Shown here in pieces: positions 11,518-23,800 of a stretch of 64,000 nt of DNA. Origin of the DNA: Taxillus chinensis (taxonomy: Eukaryota > Streptophyta > Magnoliopsida > Santalales > Loranthaceae). The translations under genes were made by a program, and so were the position numbers. The first letter of the stretch is position 1. Each line of letters opens with the position of its first letter. The stretch lies in assembly GCA_023512835.1 (NCBI GenBank), contig CM042092.1, positions 26,175,543 through 26,239,542 on the forward strand, read 5' to 3'. The notes under the pieces are model-generated. The model was not told where the DNA came from, did not search any database, and saw only the letters and a list, made by a program, of their open reading frames with translations.

Positions 11518-13112
11518 GAATGACCAGAATATATAAGACCGAGTCCGTAAATGTCAGCGGGTCTAGGAATGTGGCGAGTGAAACAGTAAACCGCTTGACA
11601 GGCTGATGTCATTAGTCTTGATATCGATGCGCCTCCGAATTAAAAGATGACGTGGAGACGGCATGACCAAGTAAGGGTAATAGCTGTTTGCCTTCCAGGG
11701 GAAGCGTGGGCATCCCGAGACATGCATTCAATGAATCATCATTATTCCTCCTCAAAAGCACGCGATATAAAATAAGACATGGATTATCGCAATTTGACAG
11801 TATCAGGAGTCCGGAGGAATGAACTGACAATCATCCGGAATAAGCGATAGTCGAGTAACGAGTATCCGAATGAAAAGTAGACTGTGTCCGTAGTAACAGA
11901 GTGCGGTTAAAGAGAAGTAGATTCCTTTGCTGTCAATAAGTCGAAGAGAAGAGAAGTACCACAACACTTCAAATCCAAGATTATGGACTGGATTTATCGA
12001 TAAGGGTGCAAAGAAAATCTGAACCTGTAGCTTCACAAAAATAAGCTAAAAGTACAAAAGCTTAACAGGCAAGGATTAGTACAGATAGGAGAAAATAGTC
12101 AGTGAAGAGCTATATAATCCGAACTAATGAGTAGCAGAACTTATGCATTACCAAGAATGAAATAGACATATACATACTAGAGAATGATCAATGTGACTGA
12201 ATCAGGGCATATGTCAGATAATAAATACACAAGTTCATATAGGTCAACATAGCGAACCCGTCCTGCTGAACGACGTAGCTAAGATTAATTAAAAATCATA
12301 TGATTTGACCGAACTAGGATTCACGAGTGAAGAATGAGGAAGTGGACACATGTCAAAAGCAAGCAGTTGATTATCCGATTAAAATGCATGGTTAAAGAAA
12401 AAAAAAATACATCCAAGCATGTCGCAATTCTGTTTCAACAACGCATGTCCAGTCAGATCCAGAAGTAAAGGTTCAGAGCAGGGAGTATCTGAGACATATT
12501 AAGGGGTTATTACAGAGGTAATAGATGAAGCTTAGGCTCCCCCGTAGATCATTCGATCCTCTCAATGAAAGGCTCCCCCTCGAATAGACAGCCAGGAAAG
12601 AGGTCATGAGACATATACGGGGGGTATTACTTGAATAATTTATAAAGCATTTTCTCCCCCGTAGATTATGCAATCTTCTCGGTAGACCTTTCCGACTTAA
12701 AGAAATTCAGCACGATCTATCTTTTTAGGAAACTATACTTCAGAAGCTGATCAGACTGCGATTGTGTATTCATCCACCAGGCATTCCGAGCTAACCCATT
12801 TCATTTCTTCAACAATACATGTTAATAGAGTAATCTAAATGAACAGGCATTTGTCATGTGGTGATCAGTGGAAATTAAGATTATGAAACCAGAATGAGGT
12901 TAATCATATAAACTTTAATCATGTTTGCTTAAACGACTTCAGTCGGGAAACGCAAGCATCATCCCATGTATGAAGTTGCTATCAATATCAGAAGCATGAA
13001 GCACATTAGACAGTAAGTATGATCATCAATAAGATCAGTATGTATCTACTACTATCAATAAAATCACAATACATGTTCTAAAAACAACTACTGATGGATA
13101 ACAGATGAGAAG
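11518..13112 (-). other. Spacer between RNase H and third ORF of element B
   Basis: About 1.6 kb with no recognisable coding sequence on either strand. It holds three purine tracts on the minus strand (CTCCCCCGTAG or CTCCCCCTC on plus, near 12537-12545, 12573-12580 and 12653-12661) that resemble the element's polypurine tract. The spacer makes simple pol read-through into the third ORF unlikely. Confidence 0.7.
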
Positions 13113-14548
13113 CTATGCAGAAAAGTCAAGCATACCTAATTTGAGAAGAAGTTCAGAAAATCTTACATCAGGTAGGGGCTTTGTAAGTATATCCGCCAGT
13201 TGATCTTCAATAGCAACATGTTCCAGGGATATGTGCTTTTTAAGAACATGATCGCGAATGAAATGATGCCTGACCTCAATATGTTTTGTCTTTGGATGCA
13301 TGACGGGATTATTGCTGATAGCAATAGCACTGGTATTATCACAGTAGAGTGGAACAGATGTCATGCTGAAGCCGTAGTCAGTAAGTTGACTTTGCATCCA
13401 GAGAAGCTGTGCGCGCAAGAACTCCCAAAGACTATATATTCCGCTCAGCAGTAGATGTTGATACGGAATTCTGCTTCTTACTGAACCAAGAGATCAATCT
13501 GTTTCCAAGGAATTAGCATGTACCACTGATGCTTTTCCTGTCTATGCGACACCCGGCAAAATCAGCATCAGAATATCCAGATAAGGCGAAGTTGGACTCT
13601 TGTGGGTACCAGAGTCCCAAATTAATTGTCCCTTTAAGATACCTTAATATCCGTTTTGCATGAAGCATATGTGACTCTTTGGGATTCACCTGATATCTTG
13701 CGCAGATGCAAGTTGCAAACATTATGTCCGAGCGACTTGCTATAAGATACAGCAAGGATCCAATCATCCCTCTGTACTCAGTCACATTCACTGATTTGCC
13801 ATCAACATCTGGGTCTAACTTGGCATTGACTGGCATTGGAGTTTTGACGGGAGATGAACCTTCCATACCAAACTTCTTGATTAAGTCACGAGTATACTTA
13901 GCTTGGTTTATAAAGGTCCCTTCCTTTAGTTGTTTGACTTCGATCCAAGGAAGTAGGACAGTTCTCCCATCATACTCATCTCAAACTTGCTAGTCATCAA
14001 CTTGGCGAATTCATCACAAAGTTTCGGATTAGTTGATCCGAAAATGATATCATCCACGTATATCTGTACGATCAGAGTATGTCCTTTCTCTTTCCGTAAG
14101 AATAGCGTGGTGTCAATCTTCCCTTTTTGAAAGTTGTGAGCAAGTAAGAATTCCGAAAGTGTGTCATACTAGGCTCTTGGAGCTTGCTTCAATCCATACA
14201 AAGCTTTCCTTAGTTTGTAAACCAGATGTCCAGTCTTGGGTTCAATGAAACCTGGAGGTTGTTCAACGTACACCTCCTCTTGAAGATCTCCATTCAGGAA
14301 TGCACTCTTAACGTCCATTTGATAAACTATGAAGTTTTCATATGAAGCATACGCCAGAAACATTCGGATTGCCTCAAGTCTTGCCACCGGAGCAAAGGTC
14401 TCATCATAGTCTATTCCTTCTTTTTGACGATATCCTTTGCTACCAGTCTGGCTTTGTTCCGGATTACAATTCCATCCGTATCAAGCTTGTTCCGGAACAC
14501 CCATTTAACTCCTATGACTTGCTGAGACTTAGGCCTTGGTACTAGAGT
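13113..14548 (-). pseudogene. Reverse transcriptase-RNase H of element B
   Basis: The copia-type RT begins near 14545. [28 protein letters not shown] and GLKQAPRA lie at 14169-14387, and the catalytic IYVDDI is readable near 14046-14065 outside the listed long frames. The 13513-13866 frame carries the connection region and the start of RNase H ([16 protein letters not shown]), and 13113-13418 carries the RNase H C-terminus (PLYCDNTSAIAIS, KHIEVRHHFIRDHV, ADILTKPL), ending in MLDFSA. Breaks between these frames show that the gene is no longer open. The product would copy element RNA into DNA in virus-like particles. Confidence 0.88.
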
Positions 14549-16380
14549 TCACACATTATTTCTTTTAAATTGATTCAGCTCTTCTTGTATGGCTTCTATC
14601 CAATTCGAATCCCAAAGAGCTTCATCCACCACCTTTGGTTCTATTTGAGATAGAAAACACGAGTAAAAACACATGTTGGAGGTGGCTGCTCTTGTTCTTA
14701 CACCTACAGTAAGATCACCAATCACTTGATCTGAGGGATGGTTTCGGGTCCATCTGTAATTCTGTGCATGTGATGGTTGATCTTGAATAATTTGAAGCTC
14801 TGCCAGGTTAGGTGGTTCAGGTGTATCTGCTGGTTGAGCTTCTTCCAGACCAGATGTTTCCGTATTAGAAGGTACGGTAGAACTAGGTGGTTCTTCAATA
14901 CTGTTTCTTTCAGTGTTAACTGGTCCGGACGGACTTGAAGGTGCTCCGGAATTTTGGGTATCCGTAGGAGTATGTCCGGAGCATAACGGTAGTCCTGAGT
15001 CCGAATCATCCGTAGCATCATCCATATAATTTCTTTGTGCTTCGCTGATGCCACGTGATTGGTCAGAATGTGTATCAGGAACATTCATAAACTTCGAGTA
15101 ATTGATGTTGCTGTCCGGGACCTGCACATTAGAACTTGAAGAAGTAACTTTTGACTAATCAAGATTAGCTTCATCAAAAGTCACATGGATAGATTCTTCA
15201 ACTTTAAAAAGTTTTCTATTGAAGACCCGATAAGCCTTGCTATGTAATGAGTACCCGACAAAAATCCCATCATCAAATTTTGGTTCAAATTTATTCCGGT
15301 TTCTTTGCCATTTATCAATATATAGCAAGTAAACCCAAAAGCTCTGAAATGTGAAATTGAAGGCTTTCGTCCTCTCCATATCTCATAGGGTGTTTTCATG
15401 GTAGATTTATTTATTAGAGTTCTGTTCTGACCATAGCAGGCAGTGGACACAGCTTTAGCCCATAGACTGAGAGGAAGCGTTGCCCCTACTAACATAGATC
15501 TGCCAGCCTCGACTAAAGTACGATTCTTGCGCTCAGCTACCCCATTTTGTTGTGGAGTTCTGGGCGCAGAGAAGTCATGCTGAATGCCCTGTTCAGAACA
15601 ATATGATCTCATATCTGAAAAATCAAATGTTGTACCATGATCACTCCTATGCACTTTATGCTCAGTCCTTGTGAGTTGCTTATCCAGTTGAAACGATCTA
15701 CAAGATGCTCAGAAGTTTGATCCTTTGATTTCAGGAACATCACCCATGTGTATCTGGTGAAATCATCGATAACCACAAGGGTATATCTCGCACCAGCCAG
15801 CGAAGGAACAGAAATAGGACCACAGAGGTCCATATGAAGAAGTTGCGAGAGGAGTAGTTATTGAATTAATCGATTTGCTCTTAAAACTATGTTTGGTCTG
15901 TTTGCCGAGTTGGCATTCTCGAGAGAGTGTCTCTGGAGTATTTGAGTTTAGGTAGACCAGTGACAAGATCAAGTGATGCTAACTTAGACAGTGTCTTAAA
16001 GTTTAAATGTGTGCATCGCTTGTGCCATAACCAACTATCTTCATCTGAAGCTTTAGTGAGGAAGCATACAGGGTCAGAAGAATTATTTCTTAAGACCACT
16101 AAGTATATGTCCCCATCTCTTGATCCGGATAACTTTACATCTCCGGATAAGTTTTCCCTTACTGTACAGGTGTTGGACATAAAGGAAACAGTAAATCCTT
16201 TGTTACATAAATTACTGACACTTAGCAAATTATGCTTTAAACCTTCGATTAGTGCAACTCTAGTGATTGATACACAGTCGTTGGTTAAAGTGTCATACCC
16301 GATAGTCTTACCTTTGCTGTTGTCACCATATGAAACGGATGGATCTCGTTTTTCATTAACTTCTACAAGCAGAGTCTGAT
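14549..16380 (-). pseudogene. Integrase of element B
   Basis: From the N-terminal end (high coordinates), the pre-integrase zinc-binding region is at 15887-16390 (WLWHKRCTHLNFKTLSKLASL), with the distal Cys pair damaged by a frameshift. The catalytic core follows at 15181-15833, with Asp in MDLCGPI, a second Asp in RSDHGTTF, and Glu in PQQNGVAERKNRTL, so the DDE triad is preserved. The C-terminal region includes TPYEIWRGRKPSISHFRAFG. The 14549-15127 frame is the acidic, Ser/Pro-rich linker before RT. Frame changes near 15380, 15640 and 15900 break it. Confidence 0.85.
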
Positions 16381-16440
16381 CACCGGTCATATGTCCGGAG
16401 CATCAACTATCGAGGATCCACTTGCTTTGATTGATCTTTA
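16381..16440 (-). pseudogene. Aspartic protease active site of element B, interrupted by TGA
   Basis: The segment reads KWILDS, a TGA stop at 16403-16405, then CSGHMTGD. The copia protease motif is D-S/T-G, so the stop replaces exactly the active-site glycine codon. A single GGA to TGA change would explain it. The element therefore cannot make a full Gag-Pol from this copy. Confidence 0.8.
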
Positions 16441-18792
16441 ACTTCAAGTGATCTGGCAGTGCATTCCAGAGATGCTCCTGAAAGACAACAGTTTACACTT
16501 TTGGTGCCCAAACTTGTTTCGGGCGGTTAGAAAGAAACAGCGATAATGTCGCGATTCCGGATTTGACTTTGCTAGGACTTTTAGCTCTCCAAGTTGACTT
16601 TAATTTGTTAGTTTCAGCTGCTTCTTTTATTTGGGTTATCTTGGGAGAGACACTCCTTTGAGGTTTAGCTTTTGTTTTGCTCGAAGAACCCTTTTTATTG
16701 AACTGATCTTTATTGGTACGAATTTGATTACAAAGCCAGTTATCAGATAAACTCCAACATTCATAGTGATAATGACCTATTTCCCTACAGATGGAACAGA
16801 CACTATAATGCGGAGTACAAACAGGGGATACAGGTCTCTTAGATTTTACAGACTTTCTACTCTATTCCCTGTGGCCTAATCCATTGCGTTTGGGTGACGC
16901 GCTCTTGGCCCTAGATGCGTCAGCCTTAGTCTTTCCTTTCTTTTTGGGTGCTACAGTTTTGGCTTTAACTGCAGAGCCTTCCCTTCATCATTAGTTATGG
17001 GTGCTACCGCTTCGGGAAGTGCAAGAATGACCTCAACTCCACGATCATAAACTATGGTGCCACCTGAAATGAAACCATCCAACGGTTTAGACGTACTAAC
17101 AAGATATAAGTTGGTTAGTTTTGGAGTGAAATCCAGAGGACACTCAGTAGCTTGAGCATTGGAGGTTGATGATTCTGAGCCTAGGCCAGGTTTGACTCGA
17201 ACATTATCCGGATCAGTCCTAAATGAAGAGGCTCTTTCCCCGGATTTAAGCCACTTGCGATTTATTTCCTTTTCCTGTTCTAGTTCATTCTCGAGTCTTT
17301 TTACAATAACTTTTAGGCCTGAGAGATTGGTATTTAGCAGATGATTTTCAGCCCTTAGATCATGATACCAAGCTTCTTTTCCTCTGAAGTCAGTTATGTC
17401 TTTTTCAAGTCTAGCAATAGTAAATTCAAGACGTTTATTCTGACTTTCCATATCTTTGTACATTTGAGTAATTATTAGTCTCTCATTCTTTTCATGATCA
17501 CGTTCAGTAACAAGAGATTCTATTTTACTCATGAGCTCAGAGATAGAAGGTACCTCAGTATTTGCTATGAGGCAGACGTTCGGTTTAGGAGTTGGCTCAT
17601 CATCTGAGGATTCCTCCTCTTCGTCCGAGCCACTGATGTACTTTGTCACGAATGCCTTCCTCTTGTTTTTGCTGTTGTCTAAGGTGGTACGTCGAGGAGT
17701 AACCTTGTCACTTTTCTCTGCCATCTTTGATTTGGATTTACATTCCTTGGCCCAGTGACCGGGTTTCCCACAATTAAAGCATTCTTGGGAGCTCGACTCC
17801 GATCGTTCCTTCCTTCTGGATGATGAGGAGCCTCTTCTGAATCCTTTTCTACTTTTCCGAAGGAATCATTCAAAGGATTTAACAAGAAGAGCTATTTCCT
17901 CTTCTCCGTCTGAGTCAGAATTCTCTGACTCATCCGTATCATCCTCTTGATGATTACTGGAGCATTCCGTAGCTTTGAGGGCTACCCCTTTTTCTTTTCG
18001 AGCTATTTTCTCATCACGGTCAATGTATCTGAATCTGACCTCATGAGTCCGAAGCTCTCCATATATTTCTTCAAGGGCAGTAAATGGCCAGTTTTTGTCA
18101 GCTTGCATCTGGAGCTGCTTGGAGTAGTAGCGATCCGGCAAGGATCGAAAGAACTTGTCATTGATTTGAGACTGAGTGTAGTGTTCATTGACAGTTTTTA
18201 GCTCTAGAATGAGCTTGCCTAATCTCCGATAGATACTCTCAAGGGATTCGTCAGGTTTGTGATTGAAACTCTCAAAGTTTTGTCTGAGAGCACATATCAC
18301 GTTTTGCATCTGGGACTGACTTCCCTCATAGAGGATTGTCAGTTTATCCCAGACAGCTTTTGCTGACGTGCATCCCTGGACGTCCGTGAAAGCCTCAGAA
18401 TCCAAAGATGATGTAACGTAAGCCAGAGCCTTTTCGCTAGCGCATTGCAAGGCTCTTTCATCGTTGGTAAGTTCGGCATCCGTCTTTGGCCTTCTAACTC
18501 CATGTTCTCTGATAGTCATCGTAATTGGAATCTCCTGATGAAGACAGGGCCACATGAGATGGTCATGGCATACCATGAACATCTTCATGCGAGCTTTCCA
18601 TTGGGAGAAAAGCTCAGGTGTGAATTTGGGCGGTTTTGTCAGAGTAAAACCAAAACTCCGTGGTTGAGCAGTGGAGGCAGCAGCAGGTTGAGGTGGGTCG
18701 ACGTTTTCACTGCTGCTTCGATTCGGGATGGGCTCTTGTGCACCTCCGGAGTTAAGGCGAGTGTTGAATAGCATACTGCTTTCTTCGGCCAT
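16441..18792 (-). pseudogene. Gag of element B, long SIRE-type with two zinc knuckles
   Basis: The start chosen is ATG at 18790-18792 (MAEESSMLF), 48 bases after the primer site. The frame stays open to 17866, through the capsid-like UBN2/retrotran_gag region (FGFTLTKPPKFTPELFSQW; KAVWDKLTILYEGSQSQMQN; SLESIYRRLGKL). After a frame break near 17870 it resumes with zinc knuckle one, CFNCGKPGHWAKEC, and a 257-residue frame (16951-17724) rich in coiled-coil heptads (near ERDHEKNERLIITQMYKDM). A second CCHC knuckle, CSICREIGHYHYEC, lies near 16778-16815. The product would be the nucleocapsid precursor. Confidence 0.85.
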
Positions 18793-18839
18793 TGCTGAGA
18801 GTGAAAGAGTGGGATCTTTACTTAAAACAAATAGAACTT

Positions 18840-18851
18840 GCTCTGATACCA
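18840..18851 (-). promoter_or_regulatory. Primer binding site of element B
   Basis: The minus strand reads TGGTATCAGAGC two bases inside the 5' LTR edge at 18854. This is complementary to the 3' end of plant initiator tRNA-Met. Confidence 0.92.
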
Positions 18852-18853
18852 CT

Positions 18854-19996
18854 TGATGGTCCCTTGGAGCCTAGAAGGGGGTGAATAGGCTCTTATCCAA
18901 ACTCTTTATATTCTCTTATGGCACAAACACTTATCTAGTTAAGTGATAGAATCACTGCGGAAGATAACCAGATAGTGGAAGTATTTTATTTTATTATCAA
19001 AAGATAAATACAACAAAATAGAAGCAAGACTCTTTTACACTCTGTTTACAAAAAGATTCACACTCTAGCCTATATTATCTCTTTGAACTCTTGTGCATAC
19101 ACAGGATTGATTCAGGCTTGCTCGCACACCCCTTTAAATATACAAGTATAAATATTTATACAAAAACATTCCTAAAAGATAACCTTGGAACTTATAGTTC
19201 CGGAATGCGTTCAGCACTAACTATTCCTCGGTAGTCTCTCTGCCTTGACTGCTGCAGTTTGTGGAGCTCAAGACCTTGGGTTTGAAGAGTATAAGTGCCT
19301 TTGTGAGTTCCCAAATATAATTAAAGTTATGTTCACATATCCGGGTGATCCACGTGTAAGATTCTTCAGGTTCTCAACAAGTTTGTCTTACATCGGGACA
19401 CCACGAGCTGATAACCTTAAATGCGGTTAAGTTCAAGCAGCATCTTCTTGGTCCGGTGTAATTTTCCTTACTCCGTAGCTAATGAAGCACGGAACCTTAC
19501 TCCGTGTCAGTGGTTGCTTACTCCGTATCTATTTGATACTGGAATCCTTAGTCCGTGTCAGCGCTTCCTTACTCCGTATGAATGAGAAGGTCGGAGTGCT
19601 TATTCCGTATCAGTGCTTCCTTACTCCGCATGTAAGTTCTTTACTCCGTATGTAAGTTCCTTACTCCGTGTGAGTCTAAAGGATCGGATGGCTTACTTCG
19701 TACTAGCACATCCTTACTCCGCATGAGTGAGTGGTCTGGATTCCTTACTCCGTATCTAAGTTCCTTACTCCGTGTGAATAAGGACTCGGGTCCTTATTCC
19801 GCATCAGTACTTTCTTACTCCGTGTGTATGAAAGACTCGGATGCCTTACTCCGTGTCTTCTTTACTTTAGTTCATTTGAGTGAAGGACTTAACTTTTTAG
19901 CTCCGTGTTGACTCTTTTACTCCGTGCGACCTTGTTGACCAAGATTCTTACTCCGCATCAGTTTGACTTAATCCGTTTGAGGCATTAAGAGCAGAT
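18854..19996 (-). mobile_element. 5' LTR of element B, truncated
   Basis: It aligns base for base with 7125 onwards and stops after GGCATTAAGAGCAGAT. The missing part is about 286 bp of the U3 end. The next base belongs to the leader of element A just ahead of its primer site. A deletion after insertion is the simplest explanation. Confidence 0.9.
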
Positions 19997-20002
19997 AGAA
20001 CT

Positions 20003-20014
20003 GCTCTGATATCA
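20003..20014 (-). promoter_or_regulatory. Primer binding site of element A, one substitution
   Basis: The minus strand reads TGATATCAGAGC three bases (ATT spacer shared with C, allowing for the overlap) before the LTR starting at 20017. It differs from the tRNA-Met complement by one base. The preceding AGAAC matches the leader of C. Confidence 0.8.
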
Positions 20015-20016
20015 AT

Positions 20017-20732
20017 TGTAGGTCTCAAAGTGAATTTAGAGGGGAGGATGAATAGACTATTTTCACGGAAGCTTATAACTGCTACCCGGTGTAAGTCTAC
20101 AAGTGATAACTAAGCTATGATATTAATGGAGAATAAGACAACAAAGTGTAGGAGTGTTTATGGACTATCTAACAAATCTGATATGAGAGTAAATACTTTA
20201 GATGTGACAATTCTCAGGTTTAGAATGAATATTCCTACAGATGTCAATATAGAAAGATTGACACCGTTTAGAATATTCTAATATAGATGTTTATTATGAA
20301 TGAACAACATAACGAGTAGACAAGATGATTGAGCTGGATCTTGTTGAACAAGAAATGTATGATTAAATCATTACAAGATTTTTCATATCCTTAGTTCATC
20401 ATGGCGCACAACACTTGGAAGAATTCTTTTAGTCCCTCTCTCTAGCATTGAAACTCTCAAGTTGATTCTTTAAAAGTTATTTCTTCAATGCATGTTAGAA
20501 TTCTATATATTGTATTTTGGAGTTCTAGTCCTTGCTTTTTCGTGAGAGTTCACTTATTTCTGTTAAGGTATGTGAGAGATATTTTAAGGTTACAGTGCAT
20601 GTGAGCCTAGGTGTCTATCCGATAATCTGAATTTCTACCACGATTTTGCAGAAGTACAGAAGATGGGTTGCAGATCTATTGCAGGTCTGCAAATTTGTTG
20701 CCCATACTGCATGTGCATGCCTATACTGGTTA
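20017..20732 (-). mobile_element. 5' LTR of element A, segment 1
   Basis: It starts TGTAGGTCTCAAAG, like the LTR of C, and follows it through the G-rich hairpin, the ATGAATAGAC block, the GGCGCACAACACTT block and the CCCATACTGCATG block. The match ends at 20732, where a gypsy-type solo LTR is inserted (GGTTA duplicated at 20728-20732 and 26097-26101). Divergence from C is clearly greater than between the two LTRs of C. Confidence 0.85.
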
Positions 20733-20824
20733 TGTAAATACCCATATTCTTGGTCATAGGAGTGGACTCTGTGTTAGAGTGAGAATTGGAATGAGTAGAT
20801 GTAATCATGTTCAGGCTCAAAAAG

Positions 20825-23800
20825 TAGGAGTGTTAATTAAACAGGCCAGTAGCCCACGGGTCGTGCAGGCTGGCTCGTTAAACGGGCTGGGATGGGCCAT
20901 GAAATTAGAGCCCGTTTAAAAACAGGCCTAAATGGTTTGCAGCCCGTGAGCCACAGTTTAAATGGGTTTAACCCATATGGTTATGGGTTGGCCTGCGGGC
21001 CAAACTCCTAATGCAGGCCCAGCGCAACACACTGCCCAAGCTGCCAAGCAGCCCAACAAGCTGCAAACCACCACCGAGATGCGACGTGAGACGCCCAACA
21101 TACTGCCCAATTCAATTTGTTTTAATAACAAATATTTATTATTTAAATCTATCAAGTAATTAAAACCTAAACCTAATATCATAATCATTCTCACACTCGC
21201 CGTGGCGCAGCTCTTCAGTTCTTTTTCTCTCCTTCTCCACTCGAGACGCAACTACGTCGTTAGCCTTCCGTGCGTCACGTCCGTCGTCCGATCGGAGTCG
21301 TCCTGTGCCACTGCGCGAAGCCGTTTCTGTCCTTCCTCTCATTGTCCGGCCGATCGGAGTCGTCCGTCCGCCATCCGTTCTCTTGCGAAGCCGATCAGAG
21401 TCGTCCGTGTCACCTACGCGAGCCGTCCGTTCTCCTTTCACCAAACACAGTATGGATCTAAATTATCAGTGCTTATTATGATTTAAATGTTTAAATAATT
21501 GTGAGAAATTATATGTTATGGTTTTTAATTGTTAAAAATAAAATTATCGTAGTTATTAATTATTACATGTAACTTTAATTGTGATTTGTGAAATTTAAGT
21601 GATGAGATGCTGATATCAGTGCTATGGTTTTTTTTCTCTGTTTTATTTTATATTGCTTGCTATAAAATATAAATCTGTAATTTTAATTATTATTATAATT
21701 TGTATTGTTTAAATTAAAGCATGATGTCTAGGAAGCTTAAAGTTGTTGATTTAAGGGCTGATAATGATAAGAATGTAGTTGAACAATCACTTCATGATAA
21801 ATGGAAAAAACATCAAAGCACTCAATAATCTAAAATTGAACGAGGTAATGGTGGTATAAGTGAAAGTCAAAGCAAAAAATGTAGAAAACAAACTTCAAAT
21901 GTGTGGGATTTTTTTGAGAGTCAAAGCAGCAGTGATGGGAAATCACGTGTTAAATGTAAAGGGTGTGGGGAAGTTTATATTGCTAGTGGTAGTAAATATG
22001 GCACTTCAACCACTACTCATCATATGGGGAAATGTAAGGGGATAATGACTTTGAGGCAACAAAATATGTCTGATATAATCATTGATCATCAAGGGAAATT
22101 GAAAAGTAAAAAGATAAATCAAAAGCATTTTCGGGAATTAGTGGCAATGTCAATTATAAACATGATTTGCCTTTTGCATATGTTGAGTATGAAGGAGTTA
22201 GAGATATGTGGAAGTATTTGAATAATGATGTGAAGTTCTTTTCTCAACTTACTACTGCATCAGTTGTATTCGATGTTTATGATGAGAACGAGATAAAGTT
22301 GAAACAATACTTGAGAGAAATTCATGGTAGGATATGTCTCACTTTTGATCTATGGACTGCTTGTTTAAATGAAGGGTATATTTGTTTGACTGCTCATTAT
22401 GTTGATTTAGATTGGAAACTTTGTAGTAAAATTCTTGCATTCTGTGATATGCCAACTCCTCATTTGGGTATTAAAATAGCTAAAAAGGTCATGGAAATTA
22501 TACATGATTGGGGGATAGAGAAGAAGATTTTTTGTATGACACTAGATAATGCTTCCTCTAATGATAATATGCAAGCCAATGTAAAAGATCAACTGTGTAT
22601 GTAAGAAAGTTTAATTTGTGATGGTGAATTTTTCCATATTAGATGTTGTGCTCACATATTAAACTTGATTATGCAAGAAGGATTGAAAGTGGTTGCCACA
22701 GCTAATGAGAAAATTAGAGAAAACATTAAATATGTGAAGAGTTCAGAGGCAAGAATGAGAAGTTTTAAAGATTGTGTGAGAAAGTGTAACATTAATTCAG
22801 CTGCATCATTGACATTAGATGTGCCCACTCGATGGAATTCTACTTATTTGATGCTTCAAAGTGCTTTGACACACAAGCGAGCATTTGGCATGCTTGTTTT
22901 AAATGAAAGTTCTTATAAGTTTTTTCCATCCAATGATGAATGGATAATGGGAGAAAAGATATGTACATTCCTGGAGCCTTTTTATGATATGACAAAGTTG
23001 ATTTCTGGTTCTAGTTATCCAACTGTGAACTTATATTTTTCCTGAGTTTGGAAAATTGAGTTACTTCTTTTGGAGCATTTGAATGGAGAAGATGGTTTGC
23101 TCAAAGATATGGCTTGTCGTATGAAGACAAAATTTGACAAGTATTGGAGTGAGTACAATGTTTTACTTGCAATGAAGGTGGTTCTTGATCCACAAATAAA
23201 ATTTACTATGTTGAAGTGTTGTTACTCCAGGATTGATCCCCTTATTGCTGAAAAGAAGTTGAATGTAGTGAAGCATAAGTTAGTTATGCTTTACAAGGAA
23301 TATGCAAAGAACTCGACTCCTACTTCACATAGTGAAAGACAAGAAAGCCAAATTTCAGGATGCAGTTCGTTTGTAGTTAGTAGTTCTATTTGAAATGTAA
23401 GTGGACATTTAAGTATAAATTTTTTTATTTTATATATTTAGTTTATATTATTTTTAATATTGACTTATTATAATTATTAATTGTTTGTTTATACGAGATT
23501 GATAAATAGGTATGGATGCAATTAACTGATGATGAGGATGATATTGATGCAAGATTGAAGTCTCAGTTGGATATATATTTAGATATGCCAAAGGTTGATT
23601 TGATTACCAATAAAGATTTAGATATCTTGAAATGGTGAAAGGATCATAGTGTTAGATTTACTAATTTGGCTAATATGGCTTGTAATTTATTGAGTGTGCC
23701 TATAACTGTTGTGGCTTCTAAATCAGCATTTAGCATTGGAGGACATCTGCTAAATAAGTATAGAAGTCGTTTTCTTCTTAAAAATGTTCAAGCCTTGATT

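Larger units (their letters stand above)
7125..19996 (-). mobile_element. Element B: SIRE-like Ty1/copia element with a third ORF
   Basis: Read on the minus strand the order is 5' LTR (18854-19996, truncated), primer site, gag, protease, integrase, RT, RNase H, third ORF with a Ulp1-like end, polypurine tract and 3' LTR (7125-8553). It is inserted in the gag of element A after GGTCT at 7120-7124. The matching duplication on the other side was lost with a deletion that also removed about 0.29 kb of the 5' LTR. The two LTRs remain alignable over their shared length with scattered substitutions. Two solo LTRs of the same family lie at 30165-31560 and 41418-42790, so the family was active several times at this locus. 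Confidence 0.88.

Noticed and set aside
21160..21486. Overlapping frames of 94 codons on both strands in the 5' part of the hAT element
   Set aside because: This is GC-rich leader sequence with three imperfect CGATCGGAGTCGTCC repeats; more likely untranslated transposon leader than a gene.
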